This document shows positions 10,121 to 20,113 of a DNA stretch of 64,000 nucleotides, in pieces. A program made the translations under genes and the position numbers. This DNA is from Cognatishimia activa (GTDB lineage: Bacteria > Pseudomonadota > Alphaproteobacteria > Rhodobacterales > Rhodobacteraceae). The stretch spans positions 842,501-906,500 of the forward strand of contig NZ_CP096147.1 of the NCBI RefSeq assembly GCF_026016445.1, given 5' to 3'. How positions within the stretch are numbered: position 1 is the first letter of the stretch; every line of letters begins with the position of its first letter. The notes below the pieces were generated by a model. That model made no database searches. It had not been told where the DNA came from and was given only the letters and a program-made list of their open reading frames with translations.

Positions 10121-10250
10121 AAGAGCGGAGTGATCAGTAGGATCATCAATTTTGCATCATCTCCGTGCTTCCCAAGTGAGTCGCGACCTGATAGAATCAC
10201 CGCAATGACCCGGAGAACCGGGCGTTTGAGGCATATTGTGGCAGGTTACG

Positions 10251-11417
10251 ATGACAGAAATGGTCTATGGCGCGCTTCCGGCGCGTGACGTTGAGCCGAT
10301 TCTCCCTAAATGGTGGCGTACACTGGATAAATGGACGATGTCCTGCATCCTGATGCTGTTCGGCATCGGATTGCTTCTGGGGCTCGCCGCCAGCCCGCCG
10401 CTGGCCGAGAAAAACGGTTTTGCCCATTTCCACTATGTGATGCGCCAAGGTGTTTTTGGTGGTGCTGCGCTGATGGCGATGTTCGTGACGTCCATGATGA
10501 ACCCAAAGCTGGTGCGCCGATTGGCGGTTCTTGGGTTTCTAGGAGCCTTTCTGGCGCTGGTTTTCCTGCCGTTCTTCGGAACCGACTTCGGTAAAGGCGC
10601 TGTACGCTGGTATTCGCTGGGCTTTGCCTCTGTTCAGCCATCTGAGTTTCTGAAACCGGGCTTCATTGTTGTTGCTGCTTGGTTGATGGCTGCAAGCCAA
10701 GAGATCAACGGCCCTCCGGGCAAGCTCTGGTCCTTCATGCTGACCGTGACCATCGCGCTTATTCTGGTGATGCAGCCGGACTTCGGGCAGGCTTGCCTGA
10801 TCCTATTTGCTTGGGGGGTGATGTACTTCATCGCAGGCGCGCCGATGACGCTGCTTGTCGCCATGATGTGTCTGGTGATTGTAGGCGGCATGGTGGCCTA
10901 CAATGCGTCTGAACACTTCGCGCGCCGCATTGATGGCTTTCTAAGCGCAGATGTAGATCCAACCACACAGCTGGGCTACGCGACCAATGCGATCCGCGAA
11001 GGTGGGTTCTTTGGTGTGGGCGTCGGGGAGGGGCAGGTGAAATGGAGCTTGCCAGATGCGCATACCGATTTCATCATTGCTGTGGCCGCTGAAGAATATG
11101 GCTTGATCTTGGTTCTCACGATCATCGCGCTTTACGCGATCATCGTCGTGCGCAGCTTCCTGCGCCTTATGCGCGAGCGTGATACATTCATTCGTCTGGC
11201 AGGCACCGGTCTGGCGGCGATGTTTGGTGTGCAGGCCATGATCAACATGGGGGTGGCGGTTCGCCTCCTACCAGCCAAGGGCATGACATTGCCCTTTGTC
11301 AGCTATGGCGGTAGTTCATTGATCGCAGGCGGGATTGCAGTGGGCATGCTTTTGGCCTTCACCCGCAGCCGTCCTCAGGGCGAAATCAATGATATTCTAC
11401 GAGGCCACGTGAGATGA
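10251..11417 (+). CDS. ftsW: Peptidoglycan glycosyltransferase FtsW
   Basis: FtsW is the SEDS-family polymerase that works with its partner penicillin-binding protein at the division septum. The 388-residue protein has about ten transmembrane segments. Family motifs include [17 protein letters not shown] and, towards the end, [26 protein letters not shown]. The ATG at 10251 follows an AGG-containing site at 5 bases and is preferred to an upstream TTG. The stop overlaps the murG start (ATGA), so the two are coupled. The gene restarts the + strand dcw run after the three-gene interruption and must have its own promoter in the 10121-10250 gap. Confidence 0.96.
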   Translation: MTEMVYGALPARDVEPILPKWWRTLDKWTMSCILMLFGIGLLLGLAASPPLAEKNGFAHFHYVMRQGVFGGAALMAMFVTSMMNPKLVRRLAVLGFLGAFLALVFLPFFGTDFGKGAVRWYSLGFASVQPSEFLKPGFIVVAAWLMAASQEINGPPGKLWSFMLTVTIALILVMQPDFGQACLILFAWGVMYFIAGAPMTLLVAMMCLVIVGGMVAYNASEHFARRIDGFLSADVDPTTQLGYATNAIREGGFFGVGVGEGQVKWSLPDAHTDFIIAVAAEEYGLILVLTIIALYAIIVVRSFLRLMRERDTFIRLAGTGLAAMFGVQAMINMGVAVRLLPAKGMTLPFVSYGGSSLIAGGIAVGMLLAFTRSRPQGEINDILRGHVR

Positions 11418-12511
11418 CAAAACAACCGCTGCTGGTGATTGCAGCCGGAGGCACCGGGGGCCACATGTTCCCGGCGCAGGCCTTGGCCGAAGCGATGCTG
11501 GCCAAGGGCTGGCGCGTCAAGCTTTCGACGGATGCCCGAGGGGCGCGTTACACCGGTGGTTTCCCAGATCAGGTTGAAATTGAAGAGGTTGCTTCGGCAA
11601 CCTTTGCGCGTGGTGGTCTGGCCGCAAAAGCCATGGTGCCTTTCCGTATTCTCGGCGGCGTTCTGGGGGCTGTCCTGAAGCTGCGCAAAGACCGGCCAAT
11701 GGTTGTTGTCGGCTTTGGCGGTTACCCCACAATTCCTGCTATGGGAGCGGCGTTCTTGCTGGGTCTCCCACGCATGATTCATGAACAAAATGGGGTACTT
11801 GGCCGCGTGAATGAGCTCTTTGCAAAGCGCGTCCATAAAATCGCTTGCGGGACTTGGCCGACCACTTTGCCGGAAGGCATAGAAGGGGAGCACACTGGCA
11901 ACCCTGTGCGCGCCTCTGTTCTGGAACGCGCTGGAGCGGGCTATATCCCTCCTGGCGATTATCCAATGTCGATCCTGGTGATCGGTGGCTCCCAAGGCGC
12001 GCGGATCCTCTCTGATGTGGTGCCGCCCGCGATTGATGCTTTGCCACGTGAAATGCGAAAGCATATTCGCGTCAGCCATCAAGCGCGCGGAGAAGACTTT
12101 GACCGGGTGGCGCAATACTATGCGGACCAAGGCATCGATGCAGATGTGCAGGAATTTTTCACCGATATTCCCGAACGTATGAGCGAAGCGCAGCTCGTGA
12201 TTTCACGCTCCGGTGCATCCTCTGTTGCGGATATATCCGTGATTGGTCGCCCCTCGATTCTGGTACCCTATGGTGCGGCAACTGGTGATCATCAGACCGC
12301 CAATGCGCGGGGTCTTGCCGATGCGGGCGCAGCCATCATCATCCCGGAAAACCTGTTTGAAGTCGATGCGCTCTCAGAGCAAATCGCGGCAGTGCTTGGC
12401 AATTCAGATGGGGCGCTCAGAATGTCGTTGGCAGCGATTTCTGTTGGCATCCCTGACGCTACAGAGCGTTTGGTTCTGGCCGTCGAAACCCTCGCCAATC
12501 AAGATGCTTAA
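11414..12511 (+). CDS. murG: UDP-GlcNAc:lipid I GlcNAc transferase MurG
   Basis: MurG adds GlcNAc to lipid I to give lipid II on the inner face of the membrane. The 365-residue GT-B enzyme has the N-terminal [10 protein letters not shown] loop, [15 protein letters not shown], the VIGGSQGA loop of the C-terminal domain and [19 protein letters not shown] followed by GDHQTANA, the UDP-GlcNAc site. It starts inside the ftsW stop and is followed 15 bases later by murC. Confidence 0.97.
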   Translation: MTKQPLLVIAAGGTGGHMFPAQALAEAMLAKGWRVKLSTDARGARYTGGFPDQVEIEEVASATFARGGLAAKAMVPFRILGGVLGAVLKLRKDRPMVVVGFGGYPTIPAMGAAFLLGLPRMIHEQNGVLGRVNELFAKRVHKIACGTWPTTLPEGIEGEHTGNPVRASVLERAGAGYIPPGDYPMSILVIGGSQGARILSDVVPPAIDALPREMRKHIRVSHQARGEDFDRVAQYYADQGIDADVQEFFTDIPERMSEAQLVISRSGASSVADISVIGRPSILVPYGAATGDHQTANARGLADAGAAIIIPENLFEVDALSEQIAAVLGNSDGALRMSLAAISVGIPDATERLVLAVETLANQDA

Positions 12512-12526
12512 GAAAGAAGAATAACA

Positions 12527-13927
12527 ATGAACGCAGCAGCAACCAAACTCCCTACTGACGTCGGCCCCATCCATTTCGTGGGTATTGGTGGCATCGGCAT
12601 GTCTGGCATCGCCGAAGTTCTGATCAACCACGGCTACACCGTTCAGGGCTCTGACCTGAAAGATAGCAAGATCACCCAGCGTTTGGCGGAAATGGGCGCG
12701 ACGGTGTTTATTGGCCAAAAAGCTGAGAACCTGGAGAACGCAGCGGTTGTAGTGATTTCTTCTGCTATCAAACCGGGCAACGCGGAACTCGACGAAGCCC
12801 GTCGCCAAGGCCTGCCGGTAGTGCGCCGTGCAGAGATGTTGGCAGAGCTGATGCGTCTGAAATCCAATATCGCGGTTGCCGGTACCCATGGCAAAACCAC
12901 GACGACAACCATGGTTGCGGCGGTTTTGGACCACGGAGATATCGACCCGACAGTGATCAATGGCGGCATCATTCACGCATACGGTTCCAATGCGCGCGTG
13001 GGTGAGGGTGAATGGATGGTGGTAGAGGCTGATGAGTCAGATGGCACCTTCAATCGCCTCCCAGCCACGATTGCTATCGTGACCAATATCGACCCGGAAC
13101 ACATGGAGCACTGGGGTGACTTTGACACGTTGCGGGCGGGTTTCCACGAGTTCGTGTCGAACATCCCATTCTATGGTTTGGCTGTCTGTTGCACAGACCA
13201 TAATGAGGTGCAGTCGCTCGTCGGGAAAATCACCGACCGTCGCGTTGTGACTTATGGTTTCAACTCTCAAGCGGACGTCCGCGCGACGCAGCCGACTTAT
13301 AAAGCGGGTGTCGCTCATTTCGATATTCATTTGCAGAACGAAGACCTCGTTATCGAAGGTTGTACGCTCCCAATGCCCGGGGATCACAATGTTTCCAATG
13401 CCTTAAGTGCCGTAGCTATTGCGCGGCATTTGGGCATGAAGGGCGAGGAAATCCGTGAGGCGCTGGCCAACTTCGGCGGCGTAAACCGCCGCTTTACCAA
13501 GGTTGGCGAAGTGAATGGCGTGTCCATAATCGACGATTACGGTCACCACCCGGTCGAGATCGCGGCCGTGTTGAAAGCTGCGCGTCAGGCCAGTGAAGGT
13601 CGTGTGATTGCTGTGCACCAACCCCACCGTTACTCTCGTCTCTCAAGTTTGTTTGATGATTTCTGCACCTGCTTTAATGAAGCGGATGTTGTCGCGATCG
13701 CAGAGGTCTTTGCAGCTGGCGAAGATCCAATTCCGGGTGCGGGTCGTGACGATCTGGTTGCGGGTCTGATTGCCCATGGCCACCGTCATGCGCGTGCGAT
13801 TGTCTCCGAAGACGATCTGGAACGTCTTGTACGTGAACAGGCGACGCCAGGCGATATAGTCGTATGTCTCGGTGCTGGTACCATCAGCAAATGGGCAAAT
13901 GGTCTGCCCGAACGGCTCGGTCAATAA
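12527..13927 (+). CDS. murC: UDP-MurNAc:L-alanine ligase MurC
   Basis: MurC adds L-alanine to UDP-MurNAc, the first peptide step. The 466-residue protein shows [12 protein letters not shown] at 19-30, the P-loop GTHGKTTTT at 119-127, [21 protein letters not shown], and [10 protein letters not shown] in the C-terminal domain. It follows murG closely, as in other dcw clusters. The next gene in the canonical order, murB, is displaced by a permease and three small membrane-protein genes. Confidence 0.97.
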   Translation: MNAAATKLPTDVGPIHFVGIGGIGMSGIAEVLINHGYTVQGSDLKDSKITQRLAEMGATVFIGQKAENLENAAVVVISSAIKPGNAELDEARRQGLPVVRRAEMLAELMRLKSNIAVAGTHGKTTTTTMVAAVLDHGDIDPTVINGGIIHAYGSNARVGEGEWMVVEADESDGTFNRLPATIAIVTNIDPEHMEHWGDFDTLRAGFHEFVSNIPFYGLAVCCTDHNEVQSLVGKITDRRVVTYGFNSQADVRATQPTYKAGVAHFDIHLQNEDLVIEGCTLPMPGDHNVSNALSAVAIARHLGMKGEEIREALANFGGVNRRFTKVGEVNGVSIIDDYGHHPVEIAAVLKAARQASEGRVIAVHQPHRYSRLSSLFDDFCTCFNEADVVAIAEVFAAGEDPIPGAGRDDLVAGLIAHGHRHARAIVSEDDLERLVREQATPGDIVVCLGAGTISKWANGLPERLGQ

Positions 13928-13970
13928 ACTCTTCCCCGAGTTTGACACCCATCAAATATCGTATCCCAAA

Positions 13971-13997
13971 TATCTGCCATAGTTCTCTTGGCAGATA
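13971..13997 (+). promoter_or_regulatory. Hairpin abutting a ribosome binding site
   Basis: Perfect 9-base arms TATCTGCCA (13971-13979) and TGGCAGATA (13989-13997) flank a 9-base loop. The right arm ends on the first base of the AGGAGG site (13997-14002) of the permease gene. It could be an operator dyad or an RNA hairpin that affects translation. There is no T-run, so it is not a terminator of murC. Confidence 0.5.
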
Positions 13998-14009
13998 GGA
14001 GGGCGAGGC

Positions 14010-15191
14010 ATGGCCGCTCTAAAAAGAAGGGTCGGACTTGGATTGCTGACCGCATATGGTGTCGGCGTCATGGTTGGGGCGGGCATTTATGTGCTTGTTG
14101 GATTGGTTGCTGGTGAAGCCGGGAGTTGGGCGCCAGTTTCTTTTTTACTAGCCGGACTAATCGCAGCACCGACTGCGCTGAGCTATTCTGAATTTGCAAC
14201 GCGCATTCCTGAGGCCGCCGGGGAAGCGGCCTATGCCGAGGCTGGATTTCAATCGCGGCGCTTGGCCGTCTTGGTGGGGCTCGCCATTGTGGCAGTCGGG
14301 ATCATCTCGGCTGCAGCTGTTCTACGAGGCGGCGTTGGCTACTTGATCTCAATCATCCCAATCAACACGCAAATCGCCATCTTCGCTTTGGGGCTGCTTT
14401 TGACACTGGTGGCCATCTGGGGCGTTATGGAGAGCTTGTCTCTGGCTGCGGTGTTTACGGCGATTGAACTCATTGGATTGGCACTGGTGGTCTGGGTTGG
14501 GTTTTCTGGTCCCGAAACTCCGCCGAGCGAAGTGTCAAATGTATTTGTATGGGGCGGCGTAGGGGCAGGGGCTGTCCTTGCGTTCTTCGCTTTCATCGGG
14601 TTTGAGGACATTGTGAATATGGCTGAGGAGGCCAGAGACCCAACAAGGACGTTGCCGCGTGCGATTCTGTATTCCCTTGTAATCACAACGTTAATTTACG
14701 TTCTCGTGGCTGCTGCGGCAGTGCGGGTTGTGCCTCTCGATCTTTTGCGGGGATCTGAGCAGCCTTTAGCGCTGGTCTGGACCACCGTTCGAGGCGGGGA
14801 CGCCGCTTTCCTTGCTGCCATTGCGGTTTTTGCAGCGCTCAATGGCGTATTGGCACAGATCGTTATGGCAAGCCGCGTGCTTTACGGATTGGGCCGACGC
14901 GCCACTTGGCTGTCGGCGTTTGAAAGCGTTTCGGCCAGTAGGCAAACGCCCATTCGGGCGACTGTGTGTGTGGGGGTGGGTGTGATTGCTCTTAGCCTTT
15001 CTGTGCCGATTCAGCCATTGGCAGAGGCAACGTCATCTATTTTGCTTGCTGTCTTCGTTTTGGTGAATGCGGCACTGATCCTTGAAAAAAACAGCAACCC
15101 GCATGCGGAATTCCGCGTACCAATGCTTGTGCCCGTGTCCGGTTTGGTGTTGGCTATGGGCGCATTAGTCATGAACCTACTTGGGGGTTAG
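14010..15191 (+). CDS. APC-family amino acid permease
   Basis: This 393-residue inner-membrane transporter of the amino acid/polyamine/organocation superfamily has about ten to eleven hydrophobic segments. The first helix carries the family glycine signature GVGVMVGAGIYVLVG; other family-like parts are LSYSEFATRIPEAAGEAAYAEAGF and FFAFIGFEDIVNMAEEARDPTRTLPRAI. The substrate cannot be read from sequence. The ATG is preceded by a strong AGGAGG. It lies between murC and the small-protein/murB chain, 82 bases after murC, and the next small gene begins 6 bases after its stop, so it probably heads or joins that transcript. Confidence 0.9.
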   Translation: MAALKRRVGLGLLTAYGVGVMVGAGIYVLVGLVAGEAGSWAPVSFLLAGLIAAPTALSYSEFATRIPEAAGEAAYAEAGFQSRRLAVLVGLAIVAVGIISAAAVLRGGVGYLISIIPINTQIAIFALGLLLTLVAIWGVMESLSLAAVFTAIELIGLALVVWVGFSGPETPPSEVSNVFVWGGVGAGAVLAFFAFIGFEDIVNMAEEARDPTRTLPRAILYSLVITTLIYVLVAAAAVRVVPLDLLRGSEQPLALVWTTVRGGDAAFLAAIAVFAALNGVLAQIVMASRVLYGLGRRATWLSAFESVSASRQTPIRATVCVGVGVIALSLSVPIQPLAEATSSILLAVFVLVNAALILEKNSNPHAEFRVPMLVPVSGLVLAMGALVMNLLGG

Positions 15192-15197
15192 TCAACG

Positions 15198-15305
15198 ATG
15201 GACGTTCTTTTTGCGCTGCTTAGCCTCTTCACGGTAGCAGCGATTGCTGCTGCGACGCAGTCGAAGCCCAAAGCTCAACGGGTACGGGTGAAAGCCAAAA
15301 AATGA
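15198..15305 (+). CDS. Tiny membrane protein (35 aa)
   Basis: This short frame encodes one hydrophobic segment (residues about 3-20, Leu/Phe/Ala-rich) followed by a very basic tail, SKPKAQRVRVKAKK. A G-run (about 15183-15187) stands some 10 bases upstream as a ribosome site. Its TGA overlaps the ATG of the next gene (ATGA at 15302), the same junction used by its two downstream neighbours. This coupling is the main reason to call it real. The function is unknown; a single-pass inner-membrane peptide with a cytoplasmic basic tail is the likely topology. Confidence 0.6.
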   Translation: MDVLFALLSLFTVAAIAAATQSKPKAQRVRVKAKK

Positions 15306-15550
15306 GCGGCTCGATCATAGCGGCGCTGGTTTGGATGATTGTGGTCAATCTTCGAGCCATGTTCCCAAGTAAAGACAATCACTGGAAATTTGCCTATGCG
15401 ATGATCGCCGTAGGCTTACCTATACTGATCTGGGTCTACCTTGATCATGGTCTGCTGCTGGCTGGTGTGCTCCTTCTTGGGGCGATGTGGGTGATGCGTT
15501 GGCCGGTGATCTATCTGACCCGCTGGATTCGCCGTCAGGTCGGCCAATGA
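15302..15550 (+). CDS. DUF2484-like small membrane protein
   Basis: The 82-residue protein has three hydrophobic segments (about 4-20, 29-48 and 50-68) and a basic C-terminus, [10 protein letters not shown]. It resembles the DUF2484 family, from recollection a Rhodobacteraceae-specific family found beside murB. The start overlaps the preceding 35-codon gene and the stop overlaps the following gene, both as ATGA. No function is known; location suggests a role linked to murein synthesis, which is inference only. Confidence 0.8.
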   Translation: MSGSIIAALVWMIVVNLRAMFPSKDNHWKFAYAMIAVGLPILIWVYLDHGLLLAGVLLLGAMWVMRWPVIYLTRWIRRQVGQ

Positions 15551-15930
15551 CCCCGGATATTCTGCTGATCATTGGGGGCACTTTGGCCCTGATGTTGGCG
15601 GTTGCAGCCTTTGTTCTAACCCAAAAGAACGCTTGGAAAGCCATTTTACTTCTGGTCGCTCTATTTGGCGGCTTGAACATCGGGGCTTTTATCTGGTCTG
15701 AACTGCTTGGTGATCAGTGGAGCAGCTTCCGATTGTTCCTGTTCTGGATCGCGGCTCTGTTGCCCCCGCTTATCGGGATCGGTATTGGAACTCTGGTCGG
15801 AGCGCTGGTGAATTGGCGGATTTCAAAGGTTCGTCCAACCTACAAACGCCCAAGTCCAAAAGCGCCAGCGCCTGAAAAAAAGAAAACCAAGCGGCAAAAG
15901 CCGCCTCCGAAACCAAGGATCATCGATTAA
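15547..15930 (+). CDS. Membrane protein with Lys/Pro-rich tail (127 aa)
   Basis: Starting at the ATGA overlap with the DUF2484-like gene, this 127-residue protein has three hydrophobic segments (about 5-24, 30-50 and 61-90). After these comes a roughly 30-residue cytoplasmic tail made almost only of Lys, Pro, Arg and Ala. A longer in-frame extension upstream is rejected because it overlaps DUF2484 and lacks a hydrophobic start. The last base of its TAA is the first base of murB (TAATG), so translation probably continues into murB. No family is recognised. The basic tail could bind anionic lipids, nucleic acid or an acidic partner. Confidence 0.8.
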   Translation: MTPDILLIIGGTLALMLAVAAFVLTQKNAWKAILLLVALFGGLNIGAFIWSELLGDQWSSFRLFLFWIAALLPPLIGIGIGTLVGALVNWRISKVRPTYKRPSPKAPAPEKKKTKRQKPPPKPRIID

Positions 15931-16847
15931 TGAGCACTCTGCCTGAGGTGCGAGGGAAACTAACCCCGAACCGCGATTTGTCTGATTTGACTTGGCTGCG
16001 TGTCGGTGGGCCTGCGGACTGGCTGTTTCAGCCTGCAGATATCGAAGATCTGCAGCAGTTTCTTGCGAGCCTCGAACCATCAGTTGATGTGTTCCCCATG
16101 GGCGTTGGCAGCAACTTGATCGTGCGTGACGGTGGGCTCCGTGCGGTGGTCATCCGTATGGGGCGGGGGTTCAACCAAATATCAGTCGATGGCAACCGTG
16201 TGACAGCGGGTGTTGCAGCGCTTGATGCGCATGTTGCACGCAAGGCGGCAGAGGCTGGTGTCGATCTGACATTCCTGCGAACCATTCCTGGTGCAATCGG
16301 CGGTGCGGTTTGCATGAATGCCGGCTGCTATGGCTCTTATATTGCTGATGTTTTTGTTTCTGCCAAAGTTGTGACGCGAAGCGGGGAGTTGGTGGAACTC
16401 TCCTCAAGCGATCTGAATTTCCAATATCGTCAGAGCGATCTGCCAGAAGGCTGGGTGCTGGTCGAGGCGACTTTTGAAGGCCCGATAGGCAACCCAGATG
16501 AATTGGCGGCGCGTATGCAACACCAGTTGGAAAAACGTGACGCCACACAGCCCACAAAAGAGCGTTCTGCTGGGAGTACATTCCGCAATCCAGCTGGTTT
16601 TTCCTCTACAGGTCGAGAGGATGATGTTCACGATCTAAAGGCTTGGAAAGTCATTGATAATGCTGGAATGCGCGGTGCCAAAATTGGCGGTGCGCAGATG
16701 AGCGAGAAGCACTCAAACTTCATGATAAACGCTGGTGGCGCAACTGCCGCAGATTTGGAAAACCTTGGCGAAGAAGTGCGAAAAAAGGTTTTCGAGAATA
16801 GCGGAATAACGTTAGAGTGGGAAATCAAACGGGTCGGCGAATTTTAA
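15930..16847 (+). CDS. murB: UDP-N-acetylenolpyruvoylglucosamine reductase MurB
   Basis: MurB reduces UDP-GlcNAc-enolpyruvate to UDP-MurNAc with NADPH and bound FAD. The 305-residue protein has the FAD-binding stretches [13 protein letters not shown] and [12 protein letters not shown], then [25 protein letters not shown] with the catalytic serine region, and [15 protein letters not shown]. It overlaps the preceding small membrane-protein gene by one base. A 160-base gap with no gene follows before ddl; GC-poor runs and several A/G-rich stretches are visible there, but no confident promoter. Confidence 0.97.
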   Translation: MSTLPEVRGKLTPNRDLSDLTWLRVGGPADWLFQPADIEDLQQFLASLEPSVDVFPMGVGSNLIVRDGGLRAVVIRMGRGFNQISVDGNRVTAGVAALDAHVARKAAEAGVDLTFLRTIPGAIGGAVCMNAGCYGSYIADVFVSAKVVTRSGELVELSSSDLNFQYRQSDLPEGWVLVEATFEGPIGNPDELAARMQHQLEKRDATQPTKERSAGSTFRNPAGFSSTGREDDVHDLKAWKVIDNAGMRGAKIGGAQMSEKHSNFMINAGGATAADLENLGEEVRKKVFENSGITLEWEIKRVGEF

Positions 16848-17007
16848 CCGATCGGTGACGAAACTCGGCGAGAAATGACTGGGTTCGCAAAAATTTAAAA
16901 TGGTGGTGGGAACCGGAGAACCGATCTGCTAAGCCATCAAAAAATGCCCAAAAGGGCGAAATAACAAAGGCCGAAAACGGCTGATAATTTGAGGCACTGG
17001 AGTGGGT

Positions 17008-17922
17008 ATGTCGAGCAGGGCAACCCCGAAAGTAGCGGTACTGATGGGTGGGCTCTCGGCCGAACGCGAGGTGTCCATGTCCTCAGGGCACGAATGTGCC
17101 GCTGCGTTGAGGGAAGGTGGATTTGACGTTGTAGAAGTGATCGCTGATCGCGGCCTGGCGTCTGAACTGCAGAAAATCAAACCGGATGTTGTTTTTAACG
17201 CCCTTCATGGTCGCTGGGGTGAAGATGGTTGTGTGCAGGGCATGCTGGAATGGCTGGGCATCCCATACACGCATTCCGGTGTTCTTGCCTCCTCTCTCGC
17301 TATGGACAAAGAGCGCACCAAAGCAGCTTATCGCGCGGCTGGTCTGCCGATCGCTGACAGCGTTGTCGCTAACCGCAAAGACATTGAAGATCGCCATATG
17401 ATGGCGCCACCCTACGTGGTGAAGCCGTATAACGAAGGCTCTTCTGTTGGCATTTATATTGTGCATGAGGCCGCGAACGGTACGCCGAAGCTGGCAGATG
17501 ACATGCCTGATGAGCTCATGGTTGAGAAATACGTCTCTGGCCGTGAGCTGACCGCGAGCGTGCTGGGTGACAAGGCTTTAACTGTCACGGACATCATCAC
17601 CGATGGTTGGTACGACTACGACGCCAAATATAAAGAGGGCGGCTCTCGCCACGAAGTTCCGGCCAATATTCCTCAAGAGATTTTTGATGCCTGCATGGAT
17701 TATGCACTGCGGGCACATAAGGTGCTGGGGTGTAAAGGGCTGAGCCGCACGGATTTCCGCTGGGATGAAGCTAAGGGCCTCGCAGGGCTCATTCTGCTTG
17801 AAACCAACACGCAGCCCGGCATGACGCCGACATCTCTAAGCCCGGAGCAGGCGGCAGAATGTGGCATGTCCTTTCCGGACCTGTGCCGCTGGTTGGTGGA
17901 GGATGCCTCATGCAACAGGTGA
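17008..17922 (+). CDS. ddl: D-alanine:D-alanine ligase
   Basis: Ddl makes the D-Ala-D-Ala dipeptide used by MurF. The 304-residue ATP-grasp enzyme has the N-terminal MGGLSAEREVSMSSG, HGRWGEDG, VKPYNEGSSVGI in the ATP-grasp fold, and ETNTQPGMTPTSL near the end. The ATG at 17008 has GGAG 5 bases upstream and is preferred over the GTG at 17002. It overlaps the start of ftsQ by 13 bases, the usual dcw arrangement ddl-ftsQ-ftsA. Confidence 0.96.
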   Translation: MSSRATPKVAVLMGGLSAEREVSMSSGHECAAALREGGFDVVEVIADRGLASELQKIKPDVVFNALHGRWGEDGCVQGMLEWLGIPYTHSGVLASSLAMDKERTKAAYRAAGLPIADSVVANRKDIEDRHMMAPPYVVKPYNEGSSVGIYIVHEAANGTPKLADDMPDELMVEKYVSGRELTASVLGDKALTVTDIITDGWYDYDAKYKEGGSRHEVPANIPQEIFDACMDYALRAHKVLGCKGLSRTDFRWDEAKGLAGLILLETNTQPGMTPTSLSPEQAAECGMSFPDLCRWLVEDASCNR

Positions 17923-18779
17923 ACCAACGCCCTGATCCAGCCCCATCACGCCTGTCATATCGCTATGAGCGGCTGATGCTGACACCCCTGTTCCGCTTCG
18001 GAATGCGGGTTGTTTTGCCTTTCAGTGCCGCCGCTTTGGTCACGGCTGTTTGGTTCTCTGATCAGGATCGCCGCGATAACGTGAATATGGTCATCGACGA
18101 TATCCGCACCAGCATTGTCGAACGCCCTGAGTTCATGGTTCAGGCCATGTCTATTGAAGGCGCAAGCGCTGGGGTTGGCGATGACATTCGTGAAATCCTT
18201 CCTGTCGATTTCCCGGTTAGCAGCTTTGATCTTGATCTCGATGAGATGAAAAAGACCGTCGATGGTCTTTCTCCGGTCAAATCAGCAACGCTGCGCGTGA
18301 AGCCCGGCGGCGTGTTGCAGGTGATCGTTGAAGAGCGGACGCCCGTTATCCTGTGGCGTATGCCTGATGGGCTGCATCTGGTGGATTCCGAGGGCTTCGT
18401 TGTCGCCGAGGGCACGCAGCGTGACCTGCATCCCAAGCTGCCGATCATGGCAGGCGAGGGGGCGGAGCGCGAAACCACTGAAGCGATGCAATTGCTGCAG
18501 GCGGCAGGACCGCTGACGGATAGAATGCGCGGGCTTGTGCGCGTGGGTGAGCGCCGCTGGGATCTGGTTCTGGATCGTGATCAACGTATCATGCTGCCAG
18601 AACGCGGGGCCGTGCAGGCGCTGGAGCGGGTTGTGGCGCTCAGCCAAGTCCAAGAAATGCTGCAACGCGATTTAAGCGTTGTCGATATGCGCCTGGGTGA
18701 CAGGCCAACAATAAGAATAGCGGAACGTTCGGTTGAGGCCTGGTGGCGCATCCGAGAAATTCGAGTGGGGCATGAGTAA
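17910..18779 (+). CDS. ftsQ: Cell division protein FtsQ
   Basis: FtsQ is the bitopic scaffold that links early and late divisome proteins. The 289-residue protein has a cytoplasmic N-terminal region, one transmembrane helix (about 30-46, MRVVLPFSAAALVTAVWF), and a periplasmic part with a POTRA-like region around 75-145 (MSIEGAS..., LPVDFPVSSFDLD) and the FtsQ beta domain containing VIVEERTPVILWRM and LVDSEGFVV. GGAGG lies 8 bases before the ATG inside the ddl coding region. The stop overlaps the ftsA start (TAATG). Confidence 0.94.
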   Translation: MQQVNQRPDPAPSRLSYRYERLMLTPLFRFGMRVVLPFSAAALVTAVWFSDQDRRDNVNMVIDDIRTSIVERPEFMVQAMSIEGASAGVGDDIREILPVDFPVSSFDLDLDEMKKTVDGLSPVKSATLRVKPGGVLQVIVEERTPVILWRMPDGLHLVDSEGFVVAEGTQRDLHPKLPIMAGEGAERETTEAMQLLQAAGPLTDRMRGLVRVGERRWDLVLDRDQRIMLPERGAVQALERVVALSQVQEMLQRDLSVVDMRLGDRPTIRIAERSVEAWWRIREIRVGHE

Positions 18780-20113
18780 TGTTTGAGTTGTACCAATCCC
18801 AGCGCGCCATGCGCGCGATGCGCAAAGCCGCGATGCAACGCGGTGTTGTGGCGGTTCTGGATGTGGGGACATCCAAGATCGCCTGTTTGGTGTTGCGATT
18901 TGACGGCGTGGATCATCTGGCGGAGGTCGAGGGCATCGGCTCTTTGGCTGGTCAAAGTGGTTTCCGGGTGATCGGCGCGGCTTCCACGAAATCCCGCGGT
19001 GTGAAGTTCGGCGAGATCTCGGCGATGGGCGAAACTGAACGCGCGATCCGCACCGCTGTTCAGGCCGCTCAGAAAATGGCCCAGATCCGTGTGGATCACG
19101 TGATTGCCTGTTTCTCAGGCGCTGAGCCGCGTTCTTATGGTCTCGATGGCCGGATCGAACTCGAAGACAATATGGTCACCGAGCAAGACGTGGCTCGTGT
19201 TTTGGCAAACTGCGATGTGCCGGCCTATGGTGACGGTCGCGAAGTGTTGCACGCCCATCCCGTGAACTTTGCCCTCGATGCGCGCTCTGGTCTTGCAGAT
19301 CCACGTGGCCAGATGGGTCAGCAGCTCGCCTGCGACATGCATATGCTGACTGTCGACGCCAATGTCGTGGCCAATGTCGCACATTGTGTGAAACGCTGTG
19401 ATCTGGAACTCGCAGGGATAGCCAACTCAGCCTATGTGTCGGGGCTTGCGGCCTTGGTGGAGGACGAGCAAGAGTTGGGCGCGGCCTGTATCGATATGGG
19501 TGGCGGGTCCACCAGCATCTCGATCTTTATGAAGAAACACATGATCTACGCCGACAGCGTTCGTATGGGCGGTGATCACGTGACAGGTGATATCTCCATG
19601 GCGCTGCAGGTGCCCAAAGCCAATGCTGAACGCATTAAGACCTTCTATGGCGGTGTGCACGCGACTGGGATTGATGATCGCGAGATGATCGAAATAGGTG
19701 GCGACACAGGCGATTGGGAACATGACCGCCGCACCGTCAGCCGCGCAGAGCTGATCGGCATCATTCGCCCACGCGTCGAGGAAATTCTTGAAGAAACCCG
19801 TGCCCGTCTGGATGCGGCTGGGTTCGAACACCTGCCGAGTCAGAAAATCGTGCTGACCGGGGCCGCGAGCCAAATTCCGGGACTTGATACGCTGGCGAGC
19901 CGCATTCTGGGCCAGCAGGTCCGTCTGGGGCGCCCAATGCGTGTGCATGGCCTGCCGCAGGCAACAACGGGTCCGGGCTTCAGCGCAGCCGTCGGCATGT
20001 GCCTCTTTGCGACCCGACCACAGGATGAATGCTGGGACTTTGACCTGCCGGTTGAACGGCAGGGGGTGAAGTCCTTCCGGCGCGCTGTGCGCTGGTTCAA
20101 AGCCAATTGGTGA
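18779..20113 (+). CDS. ftsA: Cell division protein FtsA
   Basis: FtsA is the actin-like protein that tethers FtsZ filaments to the membrane. The 444-residue protein has the phosphate-1 loop VLDVGTSKIACLV near residue 24, the SHS2-type insertion, CIDMGGGSTSIS as the phosphate-2 loop, GGDHVTGDI and LTGAASQIPGL as the adenosine motif. The C-terminus ends in FRRAVRWFKANW, an amphipathic basic/aromatic helix of the kind that binds membrane. It is translationally coupled to ftsQ. Confidence 0.96.
   Translation: MFELYQSQRAMRAMRKAAMQRGVVAVLDVGTSKIACLVLRFDGVDHLAEVEGIGSLAGQSGFRVIGAASTKSRGVKFGEISAMGETERAIRTAVQAAQKMAQIRVDHVIACFSGAEPRSYGLDGRIELEDNMVTEQDVARVLANCDVPAYGDGREVLHAHPVNFALDARSGLADPRGQMGQQLACDMHMLTVDANVVANVAHCVKRCDLELAGIANSAYVSGLAALVEDEQELGAACIDMGGGSTSISIFMKKHMIYADSVRMGGDHVTGDISMALQVPKANAERIKTFYGGVHATGIDDREMIEIGGDTGDWEHDRRTVSRAELIGIIRPRVEEILEETRARLDAAGFEHLPSQKIVLTGAASQIPGLDTLASRILGQQVRLGRPMRVHGLPQATTGPGFSAAVGMCLFATRPQDECWDFDLPVERQGVKSFRRAVRWFKANW

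Noticed and set aside
11375-12130. 251-codon - frame opposite murG
   Set aside because: Shadow frame; murG motifs on the + strand are complete.
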